From: Enterobacteriaceae bacterium UBA5654
GTDB taxonomy: Bacteria; Pseudomonadota; Gammaproteobacteria; Enterobacterales; Enterobacteriaceae
NCBI GenBank assembly: GCA_002421005.1
Contig: DIJC01000014.1
Coordinates: forward strand, 188,955 to 252,954
Length of the DNA: 64,000 bases
Reading direction: 5' to 3'
Under the pieces are notes generated by a model, which was given only the letters and a program-made list of their open reading frames with translations, had not been told where the DNA came from and did not search any database. This document shows positions 25,951-35,870 of this stretch, piece by piece. The stretch's first letter is position 1. The number at the start of each line of letters is the position of its first letter. Made by a program: the position numbers and the translations under genes.

Positions 25951-28900
25951 TGCAGGTGTTACCTCCCCGCGCGACCGGCGGCCCTTCACGGCTGTTTATT
26001 ATGCGTCCGGTCGCCACCACCCTGTTAATGGTGGCGATTATGATAGCCGGGATCATCGGCTACCGTTTTCTGCCTGTCTCCGCCCTGCCGGAAGTGGACT
26101 ACCCGACGATTCAGGTCGTTACGCTGTATCCCGGCGCCAGCCCGGACGTGGTGACGTCCGCCATCACCGCCCCGCTGGAGCGTCAGTTTGGTCAGATGTC
26201 CGGCCTCAAACAGATGTCGTCGCAAAGCTCCGGCGGCGCGTCGGTGGTTACACTTCAGTTCCAGCTCACGCTGCCGCTGGACGTTGCCGAGCAGGAAGTG
26301 CAGGCGGCAATCAACGCCGCCACCAATCTGCTGCCTGACGATCTCCCTAACCCACCGGTGTACAGCAAAGTGAATCCGGCCGATCCGCCGATCATGACCC
26401 TTGCCGTGACCTCTTCTGCCCTGCCGATGACCCAGGTTGAAGACATGGTGGAAACGCGGGTGGCGCAGAAAATTTCCCAGCTTTCCGGCGTCGGTCTGGT
26501 GACGCTGGCGGGCGGACAGCGCCCGGCGGTGCGGGTGAAACTCAATGCCCAGGCCATTGCTGCGCTGGGCCTGACCAGCGAAACCGTGCGCACCGCGATC
26601 ACCAGCGCTAACGTAAACTCGGCGAAAGGCAGCCTTGATGGCCCGACGCGCGCCATCACCCTGTCGGCGAACGACCAGATGCAGACCGCCGAAGAGTATC
26701 GCCGTCTGATTGTGGCGTACCAGAACGGTGCGGCAATCCGCCTCGGCGATATCGCGACCATCGAGCAGGGCGCAGAAAATAGCTGGCTTGGCGCGTGGGC
26801 CAATAAAGAGCAGGCGATTGTAATGAACGTGCAGCGCCAGCCGGGAGCCAATATTATCGCCACCGCGCAGAGCATCCGCACCCTGCTGCCGCAGTTAACC
26901 GAAAGCCTGCCGAAGTCGGTGCAGGTGAAAGTGTTGTCGGATCGCACCACCAATATCAGCGCCTCGGTCAGCGATACCCAGTTTGAACTGATGCTCGCCA
27001 TCGCGCTGGTGGTGATGATTATCTATGTCTTCCTGCGTAACATTCCGGCGACCATTATTCCCGGCGTCGCGGTGCCGCTGTCGCTGGTCGGCACCTTTGC
27101 GGTGATGGTGTTCCTCGATTTTTCAATCAATAACCTGACGCTGATGGCGCTGACCATCGCCACCGGCTTTGTGGTTGATGACGCTATCGTGGTGATTGAG
27201 AATATCTCGCGCTATATCGAAAAAGGCGAAAAGCCGCTGGCCGCAGCGCTGAAGGGCGCAGGCGAAATCGGCTTTACCATTATCTCCCTGACCTTCTCGT
27301 TGATTGCGGTGCTGATCCCGCTGCTGTTTATGGGAGATATCGTAGGCCGCCTGTTCCGCGAATTTGCCGTCACCCTGGCGGTGGCGATCCTGATTTCCGC
27401 CGTGGTGTCGCTGACCCTGACGCCGATGATGTGCGCACGAATGCTGAGCGCCGAATCGCTGCGCAGGCAGAACCGTTTTTCACGCGCCAGCGAGCGTTTC
27501 TTCGAGCGGGTCATCGCGGCCTACGGGCGCGGCCTGACGAAAGTGCTGAACCATCCGTGGCTGACGCTGAGCGTGGCGCTGGCAACGCTGGTGCTCTCTG
27601 TCATGCTGTGGATTTTCATTCCGAAAGGCTTTTTCCCGCTGCAGGATAACGGCATTATTCAGGGCACCTTACAGGCTCCGCAGTCGGCGTCGTTTGCCAG
27701 CATGGCGCAGCGTCAGCGGCTGGTGGCGGATGAAATCCTTAACGATCCGGCGGTGGAAAGCCTGACCACGTTTGTTGGCGTGGATGGCACCAATCCGGCG
27801 CTGAACAGCGCACGCCTGCAAATCAATCTTAAAGCGCTTGATGACCGCGAAGACCGCGTGCAGACGGTGATCCAGCGGCTTCAGCAGGCGGCAGCGCGCG
27901 TGCCCGGCGTGGAGCTGTATCTTCAGCCGACCCAGGATCTGACCATTGATACCACCGTCAGCCGCACGCAGTATCAGTTTACTCTCCAGGCTACCTCGCT
28001 GGACGCGCTCAGCCACTGGGTACCGCTGTTAACTACCCGCCTTAAAACGCTGCCGGAGATTGCCGATGTCAGCAGCGACTGGCAGGACAAAGGCATGGTG
28101 GCGTATGTCAACGTCGATCGCGACAGCGCCAGCCGTCTTGGGATCAGCATGTCGGACGTCGATAACGCGCTGTACAACGCCTTTGGTCAGCGGCTGATCT
28201 CGACCATTTACACCCAGGCCAACCAGTACCGCGTGGTGCTGGAGCATGATACAACCAGCACGCCGGGGCTGGCAGCGCTGGACGGCGTGCGCCTGACCAG
28301 CACCGACGGCGGCGTAGTGCCGCTGACCGCGATTGCGAAAGTGGAGCAGCGTTTTGCCCCGCTGTCGATCAATCATCTGGATCAGTTCCCGGTCACGACC
28401 CTCTCCTTTAACGTTGCTGCCGGGCATTCGCTGGGCGAGGCGGTGGAGGCGATTCTGGCTGCTGAAAAAGACCTCAGCCTGCCGACTGACATTACCACCC
28501 AGTTCCAGGGCAGCACCCTCGCCTTCCAGTCGGCGCTGGGTAGCACGGTGTGGCTGATCGTCGCGGCGGTGGTAGCGATGTATATCGTGCTCGGTGTGCT
28601 GTACGAAAGCTTTATCCATCCGATCACCATTCTTTCCACGCTGCCCACGGCGGGCGTTGGCGCGCTGCTGGCGCTGTGGCTGTCGGGAAGCGAGCTGGAC
28701 GTGATCGCCATCATCGGCATTATTTTACTGATCGGCATTGTGAAGAAAAACGCCATCATGATGATCGACTTTGCGCTGGCAGCGGAGCGTGAACAGGGCA
28801 TGGCCCCGCGCGAGGCGATTTATCAGGCCTGTCTGTTGCGTTTTCGGCCGATCCTGATGACCACCCTCGCCGCGCTGCTGGGGGCGCTGCCGCTGATGCT

Positions 28901-29072
28901 CAGTACCGGCGTCGGCGCGGAACTGCGCCGTCCGCTGGGGATTGGTATGGTCGGCGGTCTGCTGCTCAGCCAGGTGCTGACGCTGTTTACCACGCCGGTG
29001 ATTTATCTGCTGTTTGACCGCCTGTCGCTGTGGACGCGCAGTCGGGTTGCGCAGCGTCACGAGGAGGCGTAG
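25950..29072 (+). CDS. mdtB: RND multidrug efflux transporter subunit MdtB
   Basis: 1040 aa, same length as E. coli MdtB. RND/AcrB-fold permease: 12 helices and two large periplasmic porter loops. The helix-4 proton-relay aspartate pair is in FVVDDAIVVIENI (residues about 407-408). Forms a B2C heterotrimer with MdtC, exporting bile salts, novobiocin and related compounds; in this trimer MdtB is mainly linked to proton translocation. Preceded by mdtA with a 1-bp overlap and directly abutted by mdtC. Confidence 0.96.
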   Translation: MQVLPPRATGGPSRLFIMRPVATTLLMVAIMIAGIIGYRFLPVSALPEVDYPTIQVVTLYPGASPDVVTSAITAPLERQFGQMSGLKQMSSQSSGGASVVTLQFQLTLPLDVAEQEVQAAINAATNLLPDDLPNPPVYSKVNPADPPIMTLAVTSSALPMTQVEDMVETRVAQKISQLSGVGLVTLAGGQRPAVRVKLNAQAIAALGLTSETVRTAITSANVNSAKGSLDGPTRAITLSANDQMQTAEEYRRLIVAYQNGAAIRLGDIATIEQGAENSWLGAWANKEQAIVMNVQRQPGANIIATAQSIRTLLPQLTESLPKSVQVKVLSDRTTNISASVSDTQFELMLAIALVVMIIYVFLRNIPATIIPGVAVPLSLVGTFAVMVFLDFSINNLTLMALTIATGFVVDDAIVVIENISRYIEKGEKPLAAALKGAGEIGFTIISLTFSLIAVLIPLLFMGDIVGRLFREFAVTLAVAILISAVVSLTLTPMMCARMLSAESLRRQNRFSRASERFFERVIAAYGRGLTKVLNHPWLTLSVALATLVLSVMLWIFIPKGFFPLQDNGIIQGTLQAPQSASFASMAQRQRLVADEILNDPAVESLTTFVGVDGTNPALNSARLQINLKALDDREDRVQTVIQRLQQAAARVPGVELYLQPTQDLTIDTTVSRTQYQFTLQATSLDALSHWVPLLTTRLKTLPEIADVSSDWQDKGMVAYVNVDRDSASRLGISMSDVDNALYNAFGQRLISTIYTQANQYRVVLEHDTTSTPGLAALDGVRLTSTDGGVVPLTAIAKVEQRFAPLSINHLDQFPVTTLSFNVAAGHSLGEAVEAILAAEKDLSLPTDITTQFQGSTLAFQSALGSTVWLIVAAVVAMYIVLGVLYESFIHPITILSTLPTAGVGALLALWLSGSELDVIAIIGIILLIGIVKKNAIMMIDFALAAEREQGMAPREAIYQACLLRFRPILMTTLAALLGALPLMLSTGVGAELRRPLGIGMVGGLLLSQVLTLFTTPVIYLLFDRLSLWTRSRVAQRHEEA

Positions 29073-32000
29073 GTGAAGTTTTTCGCGCTCTTCATTCACC
29101 GCCCGGTGGCGACGATCCTGATTTCGTTCGCCATTACCCTGTGCGGCATCCTCGGTTTTCGCCTGCTGCCGGTCGCCCCGCTGCCGCAGGTGGATTTCCC
29201 GGTCATTATGATCAGCGCTTCGCTGCCCGGCGCGTCGCCGGAAACGATGGCCTCGTCGATCGCCACACCGCTGGAGCGCTCGCTGGGGCGGATTGCCGGG
29301 GTCAGTGAAATGACCTCCAGCAGCTCGCTTGGCAGCACGCGCATTATTCTGGAATTTAACTTCGACCGCGACATTAACGGCGCGGCGCGTGACGTTCAGG
29401 CCGCCATCAACGCGGCGCAAAGCCTGCTGCCGAGCGGAATGCCGAGCCGTCCGACCTATCGTAAGGCCAATCCGTCAGACGCGCCGATTATGATCCTCAC
29501 TCTCACCTCCGACACCTATTCGCAGGGTGAACTGTATGACTTCGCCTCCACCCAACTGGCGCAGACCATCGCGCAAATGGACGGCGTGGGCGACGTTGAC
29601 GTGGGTGGCAGTTCGCTCCCGGCGGTGCGGGTGGGCTTAAATCCGCAGGCGCTGTTTAACCAGGGCGTTTCGCTGGATGACGTCAGCAGCGCCATCAGTA
29701 ACGCCAATGTGCGCAAGCCGCAGGGCGCAATCGACGACGCCAGCCACCGCTGGCAGATCCAGACCAACGACGAGCTGAAAACCGCCGCCGAATATAAACC
29801 GCTGATTGTGCATTACAGCAACGGCGCGGCGGTGCGCCTCGGCGACGTCGCCACGGTCACAGATTCAGTGCAGGACGTGCGCAATGCCGGGATGACTAAT
29901 GCCAAACCGGCGATCCTGCTGATGATCCGCAAGCTGCCGGAAGCCAATATTATCGAGACGGTAGACCGCATCCGTGCGCGCCTGCCAGAGCTGCAAAAAA
30001 CCATTCCGGCGGCTATCGATCTGCAAATTGCCCAGGACCGCTCGCCGACCATTCGCGCCTCGCTGGAAGAGGTCGAACAAACGCTGATTATCTCGGTGGC
30101 GCTGGTGATCCTGGTGGTATTCCTGTTCCTGCGATCCGGGCGCGCTACGCTGATCCCGGCGGTGGCGGTGCCGGTTTCACTGATCGGGACGTTCGCCGCC
30201 ATGTATCTGTGCGGCTTCAGCCTCAACAACCTGTCGCTGATGGCGCTGACCATCGCCACCGGCTTTGTGGTGGATGACGCCATCGTGGTACTGGAGAATA
30301 TTTCCCGCCATCTGGAAGCAGGAATGAAACCGCTCCAGGCGGCGCTTCAGGGGACGCGCGAGGTCGGCTTTACGGTGCTGTCGATGAGCGTATCGCTGGT
30401 GGCGGTGTTCCTGCCGCTGCTGCTGATGAGCGGGCTGCCGGGGCGACTCCTGCGCGAATTTGCGGTCACGCTGTCGGTTGCCATCGGTATCTCGCTGGTC
30501 ATTTCACTGACCCTGACGCCGATGATGTGCGGCTGGATGCTTAAACGCAGCCCGCCGCGCCAGCCCACGCGCAACCGGGGCGTCGGTCGCCTGCTGGTGG
30601 CCCTCCAGCAGGGTTACGGTAAATCGCTTCAGTGGGTGTTAAAGCACGCGCGGCTGACCGGACTGGTACTGCTCGCCACGATTGTGCTCAACGTCTGGCT
30701 GTATATCTCGATCCCAAAAACCTTCTTCCCGGAGCAGGATACCGGCGTGCTGATGGGCGGCATCCAGGCGGATCAGAGCATCTCTTTCCAGGCGATGCGC
30801 GGCAAATTGCAGAACTTCATGAAGATCATCCGCGACGATCCGGCGGTGGATAACGTCACCGGCTTTACCGGCGGGTCACGGGTGAACAGCGGCATGATGT
30901 TCATCACCCTGAAAGCGCGCGGCGAGCGGCAGGAAACGGCGCAGCAAATTATCGATCGGTTGCGCAAAAAGCTGGCTAACGAGCCGGGCGCAAGCCTGTT
31001 TCTGATGGCGGTGCAGGATATCCGCGTCGGTGGTCGTCAGGCTAACGCCAGCTATCAGTACACGCTGTTGTCAGATGATTTAAGCGCCCTGCGCGAATGG
31101 GAGCCAAAAATCCGTAAGGCACTGGCTGCCCTGCCGGAGCTGGCGGACGTTAACTCCGATCAGCAGGATAACGGCGCGGAGATGAACCTGATTTACGATC
31201 GTGAGAGCATGTCGCGGCTGGGGATCAGCGTTCAGGCGGCGAACAGCCTGCTGAATAACGCCTTTGGTCAGCGCCAGATTTCCACCATCTACCAGCCGCT
31301 GAATCAGTACAAAGTGGTGATGGAAGTTGATCCGGTGTACACCCAGGACATCAGCGCGCTGGACAAAATGTACGTGATTAACAGTGACGGCAAAGCCATT
31401 CCGCTGTCCTTCTTCGCCAAATGGCAGCCTGCCAACGCGCCGCTGTCGGTGAATCATCAGGGACTGTCAGCGGCGTCGACCGTCTCCTTCAACCTGCCGA
31501 CCGGCAAGTCGCTTTCCGAAGCCAGCGCGGCGATTGACCGCGCGATGACCCAGCTTGGCGTGCCGTCCAGCGTGCGCGGCAGTTTTGCGGGCACAGCCCA
31601 GGTGTTCCAGGAAACGATGAACTCACAGGTGATCCTGATCCTCGCGGCGATTGCCACGGTGTATATCGTGCTGGGGATCCTGTACGAAAGCTATGTGCAT
31701 CCACTGACCATTCTCTCTACCCTCCCCTCGGCGGGGGTGGGGGCGCTGCTGGCGCTGGAAGCTTTTGATGCCCCGTTCAGCCTGATTGCCCTGATCGGCA
31801 TTATGCTATTAATTGGCATCGTCAAGAAAAACGCCATCATGATGGTCGATTTCGCCATCGACGCCCAGCGTAACGGCAACCTGTCGCCGGAAGAGGCGAT
31901 TTTCCAGGCCTGCCTGCTGCGTTTCCGCCCGATTATGATGACCACTCTGGCGGCGCTGTTCGGCGCGCTGCCACTGGTGATTTCCGGCGGAGACGGTTCG

Positions 32001-32150
32001 GAACTGCGCCAGCCGCTGGGGATCGCCATCGTTGGCGGTCTGGCGATGAGTCAGTTGCTGACGCTGTACACCACGCCGGTGGTCTATCTGTTCTTCGACC
32101 GTCTGCGGCTGCGTTTTTCGCGTCACTCCCGTCAACCGGTAAGCGAGTAA
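29073..32150 (+). CDS. mdtC: RND multidrug efflux transporter subunit MdtC
   Basis: 1025 aa, same as E. coli MdtC. Paralogue of MdtB: same 12-helix RND topology and the relay motif FVVDDAIVVLENISRH. Family studies assign the substrate-extruding role to MdtC within the B2C complex. Starts with GTG immediately after the mdtB stop (no spacer). The mdtB tail GAGGAGG provides a strong Shine-Dalgarno. Confidence 0.96.
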   Translation: MKFFALFIHRPVATILISFAITLCGILGFRLLPVAPLPQVDFPVIMISASLPGASPETMASSIATPLERSLGRIAGVSEMTSSSSLGSTRIILEFNFDRDINGAARDVQAAINAAQSLLPSGMPSRPTYRKANPSDAPIMILTLTSDTYSQGELYDFASTQLAQTIAQMDGVGDVDVGGSSLPAVRVGLNPQALFNQGVSLDDVSSAISNANVRKPQGAIDDASHRWQIQTNDELKTAAEYKPLIVHYSNGAAVRLGDVATVTDSVQDVRNAGMTNAKPAILLMIRKLPEANIIETVDRIRARLPELQKTIPAAIDLQIAQDRSPTIRASLEEVEQTLIISVALVILVVFLFLRSGRATLIPAVAVPVSLIGTFAAMYLCGFSLNNLSLMALTIATGFVVDDAIVVLENISRHLEAGMKPLQAALQGTREVGFTVLSMSVSLVAVFLPLLLMSGLPGRLLREFAVTLSVAIGISLVISLTLTPMMCGWMLKRSPPRQPTRNRGVGRLLVALQQGYGKSLQWVLKHARLTGLVLLATIVLNVWLYISIPKTFFPEQDTGVLMGGIQADQSISFQAMRGKLQNFMKIIRDDPAVDNVTGFTGGSRVNSGMMFITLKARGERQETAQQIIDRLRKKLANEPGASLFLMAVQDIRVGGRQANASYQYTLLSDDLSALREWEPKIRKALAALPELADVNSDQQDNGAEMNLIYDRESMSRLGISVQAANSLLNNAFGQRQISTIYQPLNQYKVVMEVDPVYTQDISALDKMYVINSDGKAIPLSFFAKWQPANAPLSVNHQGLSAASTVSFNLPTGKSLSEASAAIDRAMTQLGVPSSVRGSFAGTAQVFQETMNSQVILILAAIATVYIVLGILYESYVHPLTILSTLPSAGVGALLALEAFDAPFSLIALIGIMLLIGIVKKNAIMMVDFAIDAQRNGNLSPEEAIFQACLLRFRPIMMTTLAALFGALPLVISGGDGSELRQPLGIAIVGGLAMSQLLTLYTTPVVYLFFDRLRLRFSRHSRQPVSE

Positions 32151-32151
32151 A

Positions 32152-33564
32152 ATGACTGAACTGCCCGCCAGCGTGCGCTGGCAACTGTGGATTGTGGCCT
32201 TTGGCTTTTTTATGCAGGCGCTGGATACCACGATTGTCAATACCGCCCTCCCCTCAATGGCGCAAAGCCTGGGGGAGAGTCCGCTGCATATGCACATGGT
32301 GATCGTCTCCTACGTGCTGACGGTGGCGGTAATGCTGCCCGCCAGCGGCTGGCTGGCGGATCGGGTGGGCGTGCGCAACATTTTTTGTACCGCGATTGTG
32401 CTGTTCACCCTCGGTTCGCTGTTCTGCGCTCAGGCCAGCGATCTCAATGAACTGGTGATGGCGCGGGTGTTGCAGGGCGTGGGCGGCGCAATGATGGTCC
32501 CGGTCGGGCGGCTGACGGTGATGAAAATCGTGCCGCGCGAGCAATACATGGCGGCGATGACTTTCGTCACTCTGCCGGGGCAGATCGGCCCGCTGCTTGG
32601 CCCGGCGCTGGGTGGCGTACTGGTCGAATATGCCTCCTGGCACTGGATTTTCCTGATTAATATTCCGGTCGGCATTATCGGAGCCATCGCCACCCTGATG
32701 CTGATGCCGAATTATAAAATGCAGACCCGGCGCTTTGATATGTCGGGGTTTCTCCTGCTGGCGCTGGGAATGGCGGCGTTGACCCTGGCGCTCGACGGAC
32801 AAAAAGGACTGGGGATTTCGACGCTGGCGCTGGCGGGGCTGGTCATCGTCGGCGTTATGGCGATGGCGTTATATCTGCGTCATGCGAAAAATAACGACGC
32901 CGCGCTGTTTAACCTGAATCTGTTCCGCACCCCAACCTTTTCGCTGGGACTGGCGGGCAGCTTTGCCGGACGGCTGGGCAGCGGCATGTTGCCGTTTATG
33001 ACGCCGGTGTTTTTGCAAATCGGGCTGGGCTTTTCGCCCTTCCACGCCGGACTGATGATGATCCCGATGGTGCTCGGCAGCATGGGAATGAAGCGCATCG
33101 TGGTGCAGGTGGTTAACCGCTTTGGCTACCGCCGGGTGCTGGTCGTCACCACCGTTGGGCTGGCGCTGGTCAGCCTGCTGTTTATGAGCGTCGCGCTGCT
33201 CGGCTGGTTCTGGCTGCTACCGGTAGTGCTTTTCGTGCAGGGCATGGTTAACTCCACCCGCTTTTCGTCAATGAATACGCTGACGCTGAAAGATTTGCCG
33301 GACGATCTTGCCAGCGGCGGCAACAGCCTGCTGTCGATGATTATGCAGTTGTCGATGAGTATCGGCGTGACCGTCGCCGGGCTGCTGCTGGGGATGTACG
33401 GGCAGCAGCATATCGCCGTGGACAGCGGCGCGTCGCACAGCGTCTTTATTTATACTTATTTCAGCATGGCGGTGATTATTGCCCTGCCCGCGCTGATTTT
33501 TGCCCGCGTCCCGGACGACACCAGCAAGAACGCGGTCATCGCCCGGCGCAAAAGGAGAAATTAG
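32152..33564 (+). CDS. mdtD: MFS transporter MdtD (IceT-type)
   Basis: 470 aa (E. coli 471). DHA2-type major facilitator with 14 predicted helices. Motifs: DTTIVNTALPSMAQSLG (helix 1), GWLADRVGVRNIF (loop 2-3 motif A) and GPALGGVLVEYASWHWIFLINIP (motif C region). Not needed for MdtABC drug resistance. The Salmonella homologue was described as the iron-citrate exporter IceT. Stop codon overlaps the GTG of baeS by 1 base. Confidence 0.93.
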   Translation: MTELPASVRWQLWIVAFGFFMQALDTTIVNTALPSMAQSLGESPLHMHMVIVSYVLTVAVMLPASGWLADRVGVRNIFCTAIVLFTLGSLFCAQASDLNELVMARVLQGVGGAMMVPVGRLTVMKIVPREQYMAAMTFVTLPGQIGPLLGPALGGVLVEYASWHWIFLINIPVGIIGAIATLMLMPNYKMQTRRFDMSGFLLLALGMAALTLALDGQKGLGISTLALAGLVIVGVMAMALYLRHAKNNDAALFNLNLFRTPTFSLGLAGSFAGRLGSGMLPFMTPVFLQIGLGFSPFHAGLMMIPMVLGSMGMKRIVVQVVNRFGYRRVLVVTTVGLALVSLLFMSVALLGWFWLLPVVLFVQGMVNSTRFSSMNTLTLKDLPDDLASGGNSLLSMIMQLSMSIGVTVAGLLLGMYGQQHIAVDSGASHSVFIYTYFSMAVIIALPALIFARVPDDTSKNAVIARRKRRN

Positions 33565-35000
33565 TGAAACTATGGCGGCCCGGTATTACCGGCAAGCTTT
33601 TCCTGGCGATCCTCACGACCTGCATTTTGCTGCTGGTGACGATGCACTGGGCGGTGCGCATCAGCTTCGAGCGCGGATTTATCGATTATATTAAGCACGG
33701 CAACGAGCAGCGGCTGCAAATGCTCAGCGATGCGTTAAGCGATCAGTACGCCCTGCACGGCAACTGGCGCTTTTTGCGCAATAACGACCGCTTTATTTTC
33801 CAGATCCTGCGCTCGTTCGAGCATGATGAAGATGAGCATCCAGGCGGCCCGCGCGGGCCTGGTGGTCCGGGCGAACCCGGCCCCGGTATGCCGCCGCACG
33901 GCTGGCGCACGCAGTTCTGGGTGGTCGATCAGCAGCAGCAGGTGCTGGTTGGCCCGCGCTCGCCGGTGCCGCCGGACGGTACGCGCCGTGGAATTAAAGT
34001 CAACGGCGTGCAGGTAGGCGAAGTGATTGCTTCCCCCGTCGAGCGCCTGACGCGCAATACCGATATTAATTTCGACCGTCAACAGCGGCGCACCAGCTGG
34101 CTGATTGTCGCTCTTGCTACCCTGCTGGCGGCGCTCGCCACCTTCCCGCTGGCGCGCGGCCTGCTGGCTCCGGTCAAACGGCTGGTGGAAGGCACGCATA
34201 AACTGGCCGCTGGCGATTTCTCCACCCGCGTGGCGGCCAGTAGCCAGGATGAGCTGGGCAAGCTGGCGCAGGACTTCAACCAGCTCGCCAGCACCCTGGA
34301 GAGAAATCAGCAGATGCGCCGCGATCTGATGGCGGATATTTCGCATGAACTGCGCACCCCGCTGGCGGTGCTGCGCGGCGAGCTGGAGGCCATTCAGGAC
34401 GGCGTGCGTCAATTCACCCCGGAATCCGTCTCCTCGCTTCAGGCGGAAGTCGGCACGCTGACCAAGCTGGTGGACGACCTGCACCAGCTTTCCATGTCCG
34501 ACGAAGGCGCGCTGGCCTATCAGAAAGCGCCGGTAGATGTGATCCCGCTGGTGGAAATGGCCGCCGCCGCGTTTCGCGAACGCTTCGCCAGCCGGGGCTT
34601 AACGTTGCGGGTGCTGCTGCTGCCGGGTGCAACGGTGTTCGGCGACGGCGACCGTCTGATGCAGCTGTTTAATAATCTGCTGGAGAATAGCCTGCGCTAC
34701 ACCGACAGCGGCGGACACCTGCTGATCGCCGCCAGTATGACGGCCACGACCGTCACTCTTGATTTCGCCGACAGCGCGCCGGGGGTGAGCGATGAGCAAC
34801 TCTCCCGGCTGTGCGAACGCTTCTACCGCGCCGAAGGTTCGCGCAACCGGGCCAGCGGCGGCTCCGGGCTGGGGCTGGCGATTTGCCAGAACATCGTAGC
34901 CGCTCACGGCGGGGCGCTGCACCTCGCGCATTCGCCGTATGGCGGTGTTAGTATTAAAGTAGAGTTACCGCTGGATCGCGATTTGCAGGGAGACGTATGA
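33564..35000 (+). CDS. baeS: Envelope-stress sensor histidine kinase BaeS
   Basis: 478 aa (E. coli 467). Two membrane helices (residues about 11-31 and 177-200) flank a periplasmic sensor. Then HAMP, the dimerisation/phosphoacceptor helix MADISHELRTPL (His261) and the ATPase domain (NLLENSLRYTDSG; GSGLGLAICQNI). It senses spheroplasting, indole, flavonoids and metals, and phosphorylates BaeR. Starts with GTG behind AGGAG. Odd feature: residues about 92-110 carry a collagen-like Gly/Pro tract (PGGPRGPGGPGEPGPG) largely absent from E. coli BaeS, accounting for the 11 extra residues. Overlaps baeR by 4 bp. Confidence 0.95.
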   Translation: MKLWRPGITGKLFLAILTTCILLLVTMHWAVRISFERGFIDYIKHGNEQRLQMLSDALSDQYALHGNWRFLRNNDRFIFQILRSFEHDEDEHPGGPRGPGGPGEPGPGMPPHGWRTQFWVVDQQQQVLVGPRSPVPPDGTRRGIKVNGVQVGEVIASPVERLTRNTDINFDRQQRRTSWLIVALATLLAALATFPLARGLLAPVKRLVEGTHKLAAGDFSTRVAASSQDELGKLAQDFNQLASTLERNQQMRRDLMADISHELRTPLAVLRGELEAIQDGVRQFTPESVSSLQAEVGTLTKLVDDLHQLSMSDEGALAYQKAPVDVIPLVEMAAAAFRERFASRGLTLRVLLLPGATVFGDGDRLMQLFNNLLENSLRYTDSGGHLLIAASMTATTVTLDFADSAPGVSDEQLSRLCERFYRAEGSRNRASGGSGLGLAICQNIVAAHGGALHLAHSPYGGVSIKVELPLDRDLQGDV

Positions 35001-35719
35001 CCGAATTACCGATTGACGACAAAACACCGCGTATTTTAATTGTCGAAGATGAACCCAAGCTGGGGCAGTTGCTGATCGACTACCTGCTGGCCGCCAGCTA
35101 TGCGCCAACGCTTATCAGCCATGGCGATAAAGTCCTTGCTTACGTGCGCCAGACGCCGCCGGATCTGATCCTGCTGGATTTAATGCTTCCCGGCACCGAC
35201 GGCCTGACCCTGTGCCGGGAAATCCGCCGTTTTTCCGAAGTGCCGATTGTCATGGTCACCGCCAAAATCGAAGAGATCGACCGTCTGCTGGGGCTGGAAA
35301 TCGGCGCAGACGACTATATCTGTAAGCCCTACAGTCCGCGTGAAGTGGTGGCGCGGGTGAAAACCATTTTACGCCGCTGCAAGCCGCACCGTGAGCTGCT
35401 TGCGCTGGATGAAAACAGCCCGCTAATCGTTGATGAAAGCCGTTTTCAGGCCTCCTGGCACGACAAACTGCTGGATCTGACGCCCGCCGAATTTCGCCTG
35501 CTGAAAACGCTGTCGCAGGAGCCGGGGAAAGTCTTCTCCCGTGAACAGTTGTTGAATCATCTTTATGACGATTACCGGGTGGTGACCGATCGCACCATTG
35601 ACAGCCATATCAAAAACCTGCGCCGCAAGCTGGAAGCGCTGGATGCGGAACAGTCATTTATTCGCGCGGTTTATGGCGTGGGCTATCGCTGGGAAGCGGA
35701 TGCGTCGCGGCCCGGCTAA
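34997..35719 (+). CDS. baeR: Response regulator BaeR
   Basis: 240 aa, same as E. coli. OmpR/PhoB family: receiver domain with phospho-acceptor Asp61 (LILLDLMLPGTDG), acidic pocket VEDEP, Thr and Lys switch residues (VTAK; CKPYSP). The C-terminal winged-helix domain includes TDRTIDSHIKNLRRKLEAL. Activates mdtABCD-baeSR, acrD and spy in related bacteria. Start overlaps the baeS stop (ATGA). Confidence 0.96.
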   Translation: MTELPIDDKTPRILIVEDEPKLGQLLIDYLLAASYAPTLISHGDKVLAYVRQTPPDLILLDLMLPGTDGLTLCREIRRFSEVPIVMVTAKIEEIDRLLGLEIGADDYICKPYSPREVVARVKTILRRCKPHRELLALDENSPLIVDESRFQASWHDKLLDLTPAEFRLLKTLSQEPGKVFSREQLLNHLYDDYRVVTDRTIDSHIKNLRRKLEALDAEQSFIRAVYGVGYRWEADASRPG

Positions 35720-35870
35720 CGCCCGCTGGGTTGATTTCCTGAATATCAGAAAGTCTTGCGCCGGATGAAAACGCCCTTTCGGGTCGGAATAATCCTATAG
35801 CATCACATTGCGAACGGGGGTCATGATCGTGGCAAAGCCCTCCATCCCCCGAAAAAATAAGGATTTATTT

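Noticed and set aside
28725..29420. 231-codon antisense frame over the mdtB/mdtC junction
   Set aside because: Arg/Gln/His-rich shadow of GC-rich coding sequence; the sense-strand genes are unambiguous.
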